Part shown: positions 5,920 through 11,945 of the stretch, piece by piece
How the letters are laid out: each line of letters opens with the position of its first letter
Numbering within the stretch: the stretch's first letter is position 1
Assembly (NCBI GenBank): GCA_003505715.1
Contig: DNXU01000614.1
Coordinates: 234 to 15,657 of the forward strand
Length of the DNA: 15,424 bases
Source: Cyanobacteria bacterium UBA8803
Lineage (GTDB): Bacteria > Cyanobacteriota > Cyanobacteriia > Cyanobacteriales > Coleofasciculaceae
Direction of reading: 5' to 3'
The notes under the pieces: generated by a model
Seen by the model: only the letters and a program-made list of their open reading frames with translations
What the model was told of the DNA's origin: nothing
The model's database searches: none
Made by a program: the position numbers and the translations under genes

Positions 5920-5953
5920 AAATCCGATCCTAACAGAGAGCTATTGCAAGATG

Positions 5954-5971
5954 CCAGCGCGATCGCGCTGG
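5954..5971. repeat. 18-bp perfect palindrome around a HIP1 core
   Basis: CCAGCGCGATCGCGCTGG is a perfect palindrome containing the cyanobacterial HIP1 core. Together with the bases after it, it resembles the spacer sequence near 7033-7050 (CGATCGCGCTG followed by GTGAAAT), so it is probably part of a dispersed repeat. Confidence 0.6.
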
Positions 5972-6029
5972 TGAAATGTCGCAATTGAAAGTAAAATTGA
6001 GCCTCTAGTTTCCGTGGGGCAACACCGTT

Positions 6030-6599
6030 TTGAGCCAGACTCAAGTTCTAAACTTACAAAGCCTTAATCAAGGACTTCCTGCCATCACACCTGCTTTTGG
6101 AAGTGCGATCGCAGAAGCAGGTGCGATTTGTCTGACCGATGAAGCTCACCAGCCAGGAGTAACACTCGAAGTTGAGGGAGAATTTTCCACTCAATTCAAG
6201 CTCGATTGGCAACCAGTCACCGAGCAAACCCGACGATGTTGGAATGACGAAGCATACACGACGGAGCAAGCTGCTTATGGAATCGCATTCCTGTTAATTC
6301 TGCAATTGACCAATCTCACAGTCATTGAACGTTCCCGAAAAGGAACTGGATTTGATTACTGGCTAGGAAGTCAAGATTCAGCCACCACGTTGCCGTTTGA
6401 GGGAATGGCACGCCTAGAAGTCTCTGGAATTCGCAAGGGCAATCGAGGTCAAATTAATGCCAGAGTCAAGCAGAAAACTGAACAAACCCGCGCATCCGAT
6501 CCACAAGGGTTGCCAGCGTATATCATTGTGGTAGAGTTCAGCCGACCGATTTCTATTATTGGTGCAAAGCAAAATCCTCAAGGAACTGTACTTCAATGA
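6030..6599 (+). CDS. Conserved protein of unknown function, first gene of an overlapping pair
   Basis: This 189-aa protein is of a type I recall from several bacteria beside a small helical partner; no function is known to me. Notable stretches are SAIAEAGAICLTDEAHQPGVTLEVEGEF, then RRCWNDEAYTTEQAAYGIAFLLILQLTNLTVIERS and KGTGFDYWLG, then a more variable half with LEVSGIRKGNRGQINARVKQK. It ends in a hydrophobic strand, YIIVVEFSRPISIIG. There is no signal peptide; the AYGIAFLLILQL run is probably a buried helix. The start is TTG at 6030, since no ATG occurs until far into the protein and a stop lies ten codons upstream; GGGG about 10 bases before it may serve as ribosome site. It overlaps the next gene by 4 bp (ATGA), so the two are probably one functional unit. 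Confidence 0.7.
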   Translation: MSQTQVLNLQSLNQGLPAITPAFGSAIAEAGAICLTDEAHQPGVTLEVEGEFSTQFKLDWQPVTEQTRRCWNDEAYTTEQAAYGIAFLLILQLTNLTVIERSRKGTGFDYWLGSQDSATTLPFEGMARLEVSGIRKGNRGQINARVKQKTEQTRASDPQGLPAYIIVVEFSRPISIIGAKQNPQGTVLQ

Positions 6600-6982
6600 G
6601 CCAGATTCAATCGCTCCACCAACAAGCAATGGATTTAGCCGAAGCAGCGACAGTTGCGCGTTTAAGAGGTGCTTTGGAGGAGGCTGCACAATTTACGCGC
6701 CAAGCCTTTGAGCAAGAAACTCAAGCCGCAGCTCTAATTGCTAGCGCCCTTGATGCTGAACCCACTCGTTCTGTGCTTCATCGCAGTGCGGCATCTTTAG
6801 CGATCGAATGCGGCGAGATACGAATAGCAGAACGCTTAATCGCAACAGCATTATCTGGCAATCCGCCCCCAGAAATTGCAGAAGAACTCAAAGATTTATT
6901 CATCCAGATCAATCTGAGTCAATATCTAAAGCGTCAAGGAATCGATATCGACATTAGTGAACTGCAAGGATTGGTGAATTAG
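6596..6982 (+). CDS. Helical-repeat partner protein of unknown function
   Basis: This 128-aa all-helical protein has a TPR-like character: LHQQAMDLAEAATVARLRGALEEAAQFTRQAFEQETQAAALIASA forms one helical hairpin, and TRSVLHRSAASLAIECGEIRIAERLIATALSGNPPPEIAEELKDLF a second. This pattern is conserved in a family usually encoded beside the type of protein found upstream. A binding or scaffold role for that partner is inferred only from the fold and the gene overlap. AAGGA (6580-6584) and the overlapping ATGA supply translation initiation. The gene ends in TAG and is followed by two hairpins. Confidence 0.72.
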   Translation: MSQIQSLHQQAMDLAEAATVARLRGALEEAAQFTRQAFEQETQAAALIASALDAEPTRSVLHRSAASLAIECGEIRIAERLIATALSGNPPPEIAEELKDLFIQINLSQYLKRQGIDIDISELQGLVN

Positions 6983-6987
6983 TAGTG

Positions 6988-7045
6988 TCGTGAGGCACGA
7001 TCGCGATCGCCTGTAGTTCTTCTCAAAAGTGGCGATCGCGCTGAT
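6988..7045. repeat. Tandem hairpins built from HIP1 sequences
   Basis: TCGTG-AGG-CACGA (6988-7000) is followed by a 10-bp stem, CGCGATCGCC (7002-7011) with GGCGATCGCG (7031-7040), and a 19-base loop. No T-run follows. The spacer shares GATCGCCTGTAGTTCT (7005-7020) and GGCGATCGCGCTGAT (7031-7045) exactly with the spacer after the Uma2 gene, in reversed order. It may act as a transcript end for the upstream pair. Confidence 0.5.
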
Positions 7046-7083
7046 GTGAAATAGAAACAGAAGGAATGCGATAGCTTCGAGTC

Positions 7084-7662
7084 GTGCCGAAGGCAATCGT
7101 GGCAAAAAATATGCGCCCAAACGTTGACGCTCAGAAAATTGAACGCTTAATGCAAATCTTGGGTAGAGAAGCTCGAGGTTCGGGCTGCATTTACTTTACA
7201 GGTGGTGCTAGCGCTCTGCTAATTGGTTGGCGTGATTCTACAGTCGATGTCGATATCCGTCTAGACCCCGAACCTCCAGGCATTTTTCAAGCAATTGCTA
7301 AACTCAAACAAGAATTGAACATTAATATCGAATTGGCTTCTCCACAGGATTTCTTGCCACCTGTTCCAGGATAGCGTGATCGGAGCTTGTTCATTGGCAA
7401 ACAAGGTCAAATTTCGTTCTATCATTATGATTTTACTGCCCAAGCTCTCTCTAAACTATCCAGAGGATTCGAGCGCGATCTTAATGATGTCCAAGCCATG
7501 TACGAACAGAAATTATTCTCCTTGGAAGAGCTACAGGATTGCTTTGAAGCCATTGCACCAGAATTGATCCGATTTCCTTCTCTTAACCCTGACATAATTA
7601 GAAGCAGAATTGAGAACTTCATCAAACGTTTAGAAGGCAACCCACAGGAGGGACAGTCGTGA
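7084..7662 (+). pseudogene. Nucleotidyltransferase-like gene interrupted by one in-frame TAG
   Basis: The two open parts lie in the same frame and read through as one protein of about 192 residues. The N-terminal part holds FTGGASALLIGWRDSTVDVDIRLD, the GG/S...DxD pattern of minimal nucleotidyltransferases related to the DUF6036 and AbiEii-type groups. A TAG at 7372-7374 follows PPVPG, and the frame continues RDRSLFIGKQGQISFYHYDF, SRGFERDLNDVQAMYEQKLF and further helices. Relatives read PGWxxRS at this point, so one G to A change (TGG to TAG) explains the stop. Everything downstream still looks well conserved, so the change is recent, or readthrough or reinitiation (TTG at 7387) yields some product. 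It starts at GTG (7084) and overlaps the next gene by 4 bp. Such proteins often occur in toxin-antitoxin-like pairs. Confidence 0.75.
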
Positions 7663-7964
7663 ATCTCAACGAGTTGCCAGGAGCAGAGTTAATCTTGCCG
7701 GGACTAGATGACCTTCGCAATGGCAAGACGAATACAATTGGAGCTTTGTTAGTAGCGATCGCAGCAACACGCTTAACCGAAGCAGGTATAGATATCCCAA
7801 AAGATCGTTTAGCCTCAGAACCGGAGTTGACCTTGTATGGCTGTCTCCAAGATGAACGAGACGATGCTTATCCCTACTACAATGCTTTGTTGAATAGCCT
7901 CAACAGCTTTTGCAATGCACTCGAACTCAATTATGACAGACCCTTTGCAGCCCCAATTTATTGA
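7659..7964 (+). CDS. Small helical partner of the nucleotidyltransferase, unknown function
   Basis: This 101-aa protein reads LNELPGAELILPGLDDLRNGKTNTIGALLVAIAATRLTEAGIDI, then a charged segment, then YNALLNSLNSFCNALE. It looks all-helical, with no cysteine cluster or membrane segment. The GTG start is fixed by a perfect AGGAGG (7646-7651) 7 bases upstream and by the GTGA overlap with the nucleotidyltransferase gene, with which it forms a coupled pair. It resembles small proteins seen next to such transferases in cyanobacteria, but no function is established. The last 11 codons overlap the start of the DUF1016 gene in another frame. A diverged copy of its first 11 codons survives at 9231-9263. 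Confidence 0.72.
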   Translation: MNLNELPGAELILPGLDDLRNGKTNTIGALLVAIAATRLTEAGIDIPKDRLASEPELTLYGCLQDERDDAYPYYNALLNSLNSFCNALELNYDRPFAAPIY

Positions 7965-8931
7965 AGTTCTCGCACTGATTCAATCGGCTCAACAGAAGGT
8001 GCTTGCCGCTACTAATCAGGAGTTGATTAAACTCTATTGGAGCATCGGGAAATATATTAGCAATCGCCTATCTACAAGCGAATGGGGACAAAAAACGATC
8101 GAGCAACTTGCAGCCTTCATTCAAGCTCAAGAACCTGGCATCAAAGGCTTTGAAAAGCGCAACCTTTACAGAATGCGCCAATTCTACGAAACATATCCCG
8201 ATTCTGAAATTGTGTCAGCACTGCTGACACAATTAAGCTAGACTCACCACACCCTCCTCATCTCCCGATGTAAGAGCGAGGACGAGCGCCTCTTTTATCT
8301 TCAACTCGCAGTTGCAGAGCGATACAGCAGTCGCGAACTGGATCGTCAAATCAACAGCGGTATTTTTGAGCGCACTCGCCTTGCCGATGCAAAACTTCCG
8401 CAAACGAGTCACCCTAAACTGCTTACTGGTGTCTTTCGCGATAGCTACGTCCTAGACTTTCTCAATTCGCCGCCCAATCACTCTGAGAACGATTTGAAAA
8501 CTGCTTTGGTTAGTTGTCTCAAAGATTTCATCCTCGAACTTGGACGAGACTTCACCTTTATGGGGCAAGAATACCGCCTGCAAGTTGGGAACAGTGACTT
8601 TGTGATCGATCTGCTGTTCTTCCACCGCGAACTTCAGAGTCTCGTTGCCTTTGAACTCAAAATCGATAAATTTCAACCTGAATACTTGGGGCAGCTTGAA
8701 TTCTATCTAGAAGCCCTCGATCGCGATATCAAAAAACCTCACGAAAATCCGAGTATTGGAGTTTTGCTTTGTCGCGATAAGGATGACGAAGTGGTTGAAT
8801 ATGCGCTCAGTCGATCGATTAGTCCTACCGTCGTCGCTGAGTACGAAATCAAGTTGATTCCGAACGCTCGATTTTCGGCAGTGGCGTTCGCTATCATCAG
8901 ATTTAGAAGGCATTATTTTGGTCTGGAGTAA
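7933..8931 (+). pseudogene. DUF1016/YhcG-type PD-(D/E)XK nuclease gene interrupted by one in-frame TAG
   Basis: One frame is open across 333 codons except for TAG at 8239-8241. The first part (DPLQPQFIEVLALIQSAQQKV, ELIKLYWSIGKYIS, GFEKRNLYRMRQFYETY) is the DUF1016 N-terminal domain. After the TAG it continues THHTLLISRCKSEDERLFYLQLAVAERYSSRELDRQI, then the nuclease domain FTFMGQEYRLQVGNSDFVIDLLFFHRELQSLVAFELKIDKFQPEYLGQLEFYLEALD, in which D (FVIDLL) and E-x-K (FELK) are the catalytic residues. Relatives have tryptophan before THH, so TGG to TAG explains the stop. The last about 20 residues (NARFSAVAFAIIRFRRHYFGLE) no longer match the family's helical end, suggesting a second, 3' lesion. ATG 7933 fits the family better than ATG 7915 and overlaps the upstream gene by 32 bp. 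Confidence 0.82.
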
Positions 8932-8970
8932 GCCACCGTTCAATATTCGGATACCGATGAGGGATGAGCT

Positions 8971-9186
8971 ATGATGTTGCCAAGTGCTGAGTCTGAAATG
9001 ATCGAACATTTAAATCCCATAGCAGCACGGATGATGCTGGCAGCCTTTCCCGAGCATATTAGAGCGGCTTTTGAACGACGGGCGAAGGAGATTGATTATC
9101 CAGTGGAAGCTGTTTTAGAAATAGCGATCGCGGGATTTTTGGATGGTGAGAGTTTGAGTTTTATCGATTGTAAGCCACGTTATTAG
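8971..9186 (+). CDS. Small protein of unknown function, 71 aa
   Basis: The sequence AFPEHIRAAFERRAKEIDYPVEAVLEIAIAGFLDGESLSFIDCKPRY has the helix-rich look of small DNA-binding antitoxin-like proteins. I recall similar short cyanobacterial proteins without assigned function. Translation is supported by GAGGG (8959-8963) 7 bases before ATG 8971; a second ATG follows at once. The ribosome site lies inside two adjacent copies of the GATGAGG-type heptamer that also forms the tandem repeats at 11809 and 15384. The gene stands 39 bases after the broken DUF1016 gene and ends in TAG. No toxin-like gene follows; the next sequence is a patch of gene debris. Confidence 0.6.
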   Translation: MMLPSAESEMIEHLNPIAARMMLAAFPEHIRAAFERRAKEIDYPVEAVLEIAIAGFLDGESLSFIDCKPRY

Positions 9187-9230
9187 AAGTGATGATGCTC
9201 CGTGATCGCACTTTCAAGAACAAAGAAATC

Positions 9231-9263
9231 GTGAGTCTCAATGAATTGCCAGGAGCAGAGTTA
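9231..9263 (+). pseudogene. Fragment: first 11 codons of a paralogue of the gene at 7659
   Basis: GTG AGT CTC AAT GAA TTG CCA... encodes VSLNELPGAEL and matches the start of the 7659 gene over 33 bases with three differences, two of them synonymous. Similarity ends abruptly at a HIP1-like CGATCG, after which the 56-bp duplicate begins. It is debris of a diverged second copy, not a gene. Confidence 0.7.
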
Positions 9264-9272
9264 CAGCGATCG

Positions 9273-9328
9273 ATTTGCCGATTAAGTTGAAGTTGGACGC
9301 GACTGATACCACCACTCGTCAACCAGCT
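9273..9328 (-). repeat. 56-bp exact duplicate of part of the 3856-4377 gene
   Basis: Identical base for base to 4193-4248 and in the same orientation. On the minus strand it encodes SWLTSGGISRVQLQLNRQ. The flanks differ on both sides. Perfect identity points to a recent copying event. Confidence 0.9.
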
Positions 9329-9387
9329 ATGGAGCGCACTTCGGGGAAGAGAGCTTCAAAAAAGCCTGCCACGCCCAAAAATCTCAT
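9319..9387 (-). pseudogene. 22-codon open frame behind the kinase, probable stub of a lost gene
   Basis: On the minus strand, 32 bases after the kinase stop, ATG at 9387 is preceded by AAAGGGAG at about 10 bases. It encodes MRFLGVAGFFEALFPEVRSIAG before stopping inside the 56-bp duplicate. The good ribosome site suggests a genuine former gene co-transcribed with the kinase and cut off when the debris arrived. A functional small protein is not excluded. Confidence 0.35.
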
Positions 9388-9419
9388 AATATAAATCTCC
9401 CTTTCCGTATTTTCAATTA

Positions 9420-11702
9420 TCAATTCATAGGAATATCTATCACAAATTCTGTTCCTCGCCCTGGTAGGGAGCAGCACAGAAGCTGTCCCCCATGTTGTTC
9501 GACAACAATTTGATAGCTAATAGACAACCCCAAGCCCGTGCCTTCTCCCACAGTTTTGGTAGTGAAGAAGGGATCGAAGATGCGTTCCTGTAGTTCGGGA
9601 GAAATGCCAGGGCCATTATCAGCAATACGCAGGATAGCTGAATTGTGGTTGGAGACGGCAGTACGAATCCAAATTGTAGGGCTTGGTAATTCTGCTTGAT
9701 TGCCAGTTCCCTCTAACAGAGCATCAATCGCATTAGTGATGATATGCATGAAGACCTGATTGAGTTGTCCAGGATAGCACTCGACTAACGGCAAGTTGCC
9801 GTATTCTTTAATAACTTGTATGCTATAGTTTTTCCCTTTAAAACGATGCTGTAAAATCAGCAGCGTATTTTCAATACCTTCATGAATATCTACACATTTA
9901 CGCTCTGCTTCATCGAGTCGTGAGAAATTTTTTAAGCTATTAACCAGAGCGCGAATGCGGTTTACCCCCATATCCATTGAATCGAGGAGTTTAGGAAAAT
10001 CAGCCATCAAAAATTCGAGGTCAATTTCTTCCCTTAAGTCAGCAATTTCTGGTAAGGGTTGGGGATAATACTTGCTATAACACTCCACTAATTCCAGCAG
10101 ATCGCGAGCATATTGATTGGCATGAGTGAGATTGCCAGAGATAAAGGTCACGGGATTATTAAGTTCATGAGCGACCCCAGCTACTAACTGTCCCAGGCTT
10201 GACATTTTTTCGCTTTGAATCAAGTGCGTTTGAGCCTGTTTGAGTTCAGAAAGGGTTTTTTTGAGCTGGGTTGCTTGCTCCCTCAGGTTGGCTTCCGACT
10301 GGCGCAATGCTGCTTCAGCTACTTTACGCTCCCTCAGTTCAGCAGCTAGTTGTTCAAAGAGTGCTGCTTGCTGAATAGCGACGCTCAACTGCACGCTCAG
10401 CTGCCTCAAACAATCGATTTCTTCTTCCTGCCATTCCCGGGTGCTAGAACATTGATGGACAATCAGTAAGCCCCAGAGATTATCATCTTGCAGAATGGGA
10501 ACGATCAGGTTAGCACGTACACTAAACCGTTCTAGTAATTCAATATGACAGGGAGTCAGACCCGCGTTGTAGATATCTGTGATAGCTCGAATTCGGCCTT
10601 GTTGGTAGAGAGGAGCCTTAGTTGTCTGAAAACAGTTGTCTTGAATCTCAAGTCCGAGCGTTGGCGTCCACCCCTCACCTACAGACTCTACGGCAATCGT
10701 ACCCGTCCAATCGGGGTGAAAGCGGTAGATCAGGGATCGATCGCAATTAAGAAACTGTCGTACTTCCGCTACCGTGGTATTCAGAACTTCATTGAGATGC
10801 AAAGACTGGCGGATGCGCTGATTCATCCCGCGCAGGAGCCGTTCTCTAGTATTTTGATGCCTCAATTTCGCTTCGGTCTGCTTGCGCTCTGTGATGTCGC
10901 GGAATGTCCAGATTCTACCGTAGTAGTCACCATGAGTTGAGAACACTGGTGCTGAGTAGCGATCGAAAATCCGTCCGTCTTTGAGCTGAATTTCATCGCG
11001 ACCGATTAGGGTAGGATGCTCGTCCAAATACTCAATCTTGCTGAAAACCTGTATTGGCTGGGCGATAGCGGGTAACAGGTAATTAAGCATTTGCTCCTGA
11101 TTTCCTTGCCGCATCACCTTTTCCGAAACTCCCCACAGTTGGCAAAATTTGCGATTGTAGCTGGCGATCGCACCTTTTTCATCAATAACTACTACGCCAT
11201 CAGGATCGGCCTCTTGCTGGGCCTTTAATAAGGCATTACTGCGGTGCAGCTCTTCTTGAGCTTGCTGGCGCTGCGTGACATCAGTTAGCACGCCGATAAA
11301 GTGAGTCAGGCATCCATGAATATCTCGAATCGGCGAAAGGTTCAGCTCATTCCAGAATGGGGTGCCATCTTTCCGGTAATTTTTTAACACCACGCTGACT
11401 TCTCGTTCTGCCCGAATTGACTGGCGCAGTTGTTCGACGACGTTGGGGTCAGTATCCGCTCCTTGTAAAAATCGGCAGTTATGTCCGATTACTTCTTCTG
11501 GAGCATAACCAGTGATTTTCTCGAACGCCGGATTGCAATAGATAATGGGATAATGAGGTTGGCGAGCATCGGCGATCGCAATGCCGCAACTTGTCGCTGC
11601 TAAGGCACGCTCGTACAGCCACAAAGATTCTATAGCCAATTTTTCTGGTTGGCAAACGCCTGAGGCGCTACAATTTGTTTGCTGAGTTAGCTTGTAATTC
11701 AT
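9420..11702 (-). CDS. Multi-sensor histidine kinase: LOV, PAS, cyanobacteriochrome-type GAF, HisKA, HATPase
   Basis: A 760-aa soluble kinase counted from ATG 11702; a TTG seven codons earlier is less likely. Residues 30-150 form a LOV domain: NPAFEKITGY, GHNCRFLQGADTD with the flavin-adduct cysteine C76, and NYRKDGTPFWNELNLSPI. At the end FIGVLTDVT has leucine (L139) where LOV domains normally have the flavin-contacting glutamine (FIGVQxDVT). Residues about 158-275 are a second PAS. Residues 286-450 are a GAF domain with DNCF (C357) and, exactly 28 residues later, PCH (C385/H386); these are the DXCF cysteine and bilin-attachment cysteine of DXCF cyanobacteriochromes. A coiled coil leads to HisKA (H512 in HELNNP) and HATPase (DNGPGI 695-700, GEGTGLGL 719-726). 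No response regulator is adjacent, so the output is unknown. It is transcribed divergently from the next gene. Confidence 0.93.
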   Translation of the reverse strand: MNYKLTQQTNCSASGVCQPEKLAIESLWLYERALAATSCGIAIADARQPHYPIIYCNPAFEKITGYAPEEVIGHNCRFLQGADTDPNVVEQLRQSIRAEREVSVVLKNYRKDGTPFWNELNLSPIRDIHGCLTHFIGVLTDVTQRQQAQEELHRSNALLKAQQEADPDGVVVIDEKGAIASYNRKFCQLWGVSEKVMRQGNQEQMLNYLLPAIAQPIQVFSKIEYLDEHPTLIGRDEIQLKDGRIFDRYSAPVFSTHGDYYGRIWTFRDITERKQTEAKLRHQNTRERLLRGMNQRIRQSLHLNEVLNTTVAEVRQFLNCDRSLIYRFHPDWTGTIAVESVGEGWTPTLGLEIQDNCFQTTKAPLYQQGRIRAITDIYNAGLTPCHIELLERFSVRANLIVPILQDDNLWGLLIVHQCSSTREWQEEEIDCLRQLSVQLSVAIQQAALFEQLAAELRERKVAEAALRQSEANLREQATQLKKTLSELKQAQTHLIQSEKMSSLGQLVAGVAHELNNPVTFISGNLTHANQYARDLLELVECYSKYYPQPLPEIADLREEIDLEFLMADFPKLLDSMDMGVNRIRALVNSLKNFSRLDEAERKCVDIHEGIENTLLILQHRFKGKNYSIQVIKEYGNLPLVECYPGQLNQVFMHIITNAIDALLEGTGNQAELPSPTIWIRTAVSNHNSAILRIADNGPGISPELQERIFDPFFTTKTVGEGTGLGLSISYQIVVEQHGGQLLCCSLPGRGTEFVIDIPMN

Positions 11703-11808
11703 AGAAGCAAATACGTCAAACAAGAATGGACTGAAACAATTGCACGACCTTTGCCTAATATTAAATAGAGTAAAGTTTCTTTAAATACACCAAAAGGCTA
11801 ATTTTAAA

Positions 11809-11934
11809 GGATGAAGGATGAGGGATGAGGGATGAATTAAAAGTTAATCCTTATGAAGTAGGAGGGATGAGGGAGGAATAAAATTGGCATCTTCATCCCT
11901 CATCCTTCATCCCTCATCCTTCATCCCTCATCCG
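11809..11934. repeat. Heptanucleotide repeats in inverted arrangement between divergent genes
   Basis: GATGAAG/GATGAGG units run from 11809 to 11836, and again at about 11864-11876. They return as the complement (TTCATCC/CTCATCC) from 11891 to 11933, with at least 20 bases perfectly complementary to the first block. The transcript or single strand could fold into a long hairpin. The 243-bp region also holds the promoters of the kinase and of the 11946 gene, but I see no strong promoter consensus. These belong to the short tandemly repeated repetitive sequences known in cyanobacteria. Confidence 0.8.
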
Positions 11935-11945
11935 AAGATTGAAAA

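Noticed and set aside
7372..8241. General reading of UAG as tryptophan in this organism
   Set aside because: Several intact neighbouring genes (ending at 1941, 2422, 6982, 9186) use TAG at the normal end of the protein, so recent nonsense mutation is simpler.
10545..10940. Plus-strand open frame of 131 codons inside the kinase gene
   Set aside because: It lies wholly opposite well-conserved PAS/GAF coding sequence and shows no family features.
11809..11934. CRISPR array
   Set aside because: The repeat units are 7 bases and contiguous, without spacers, and no cas genes are present.
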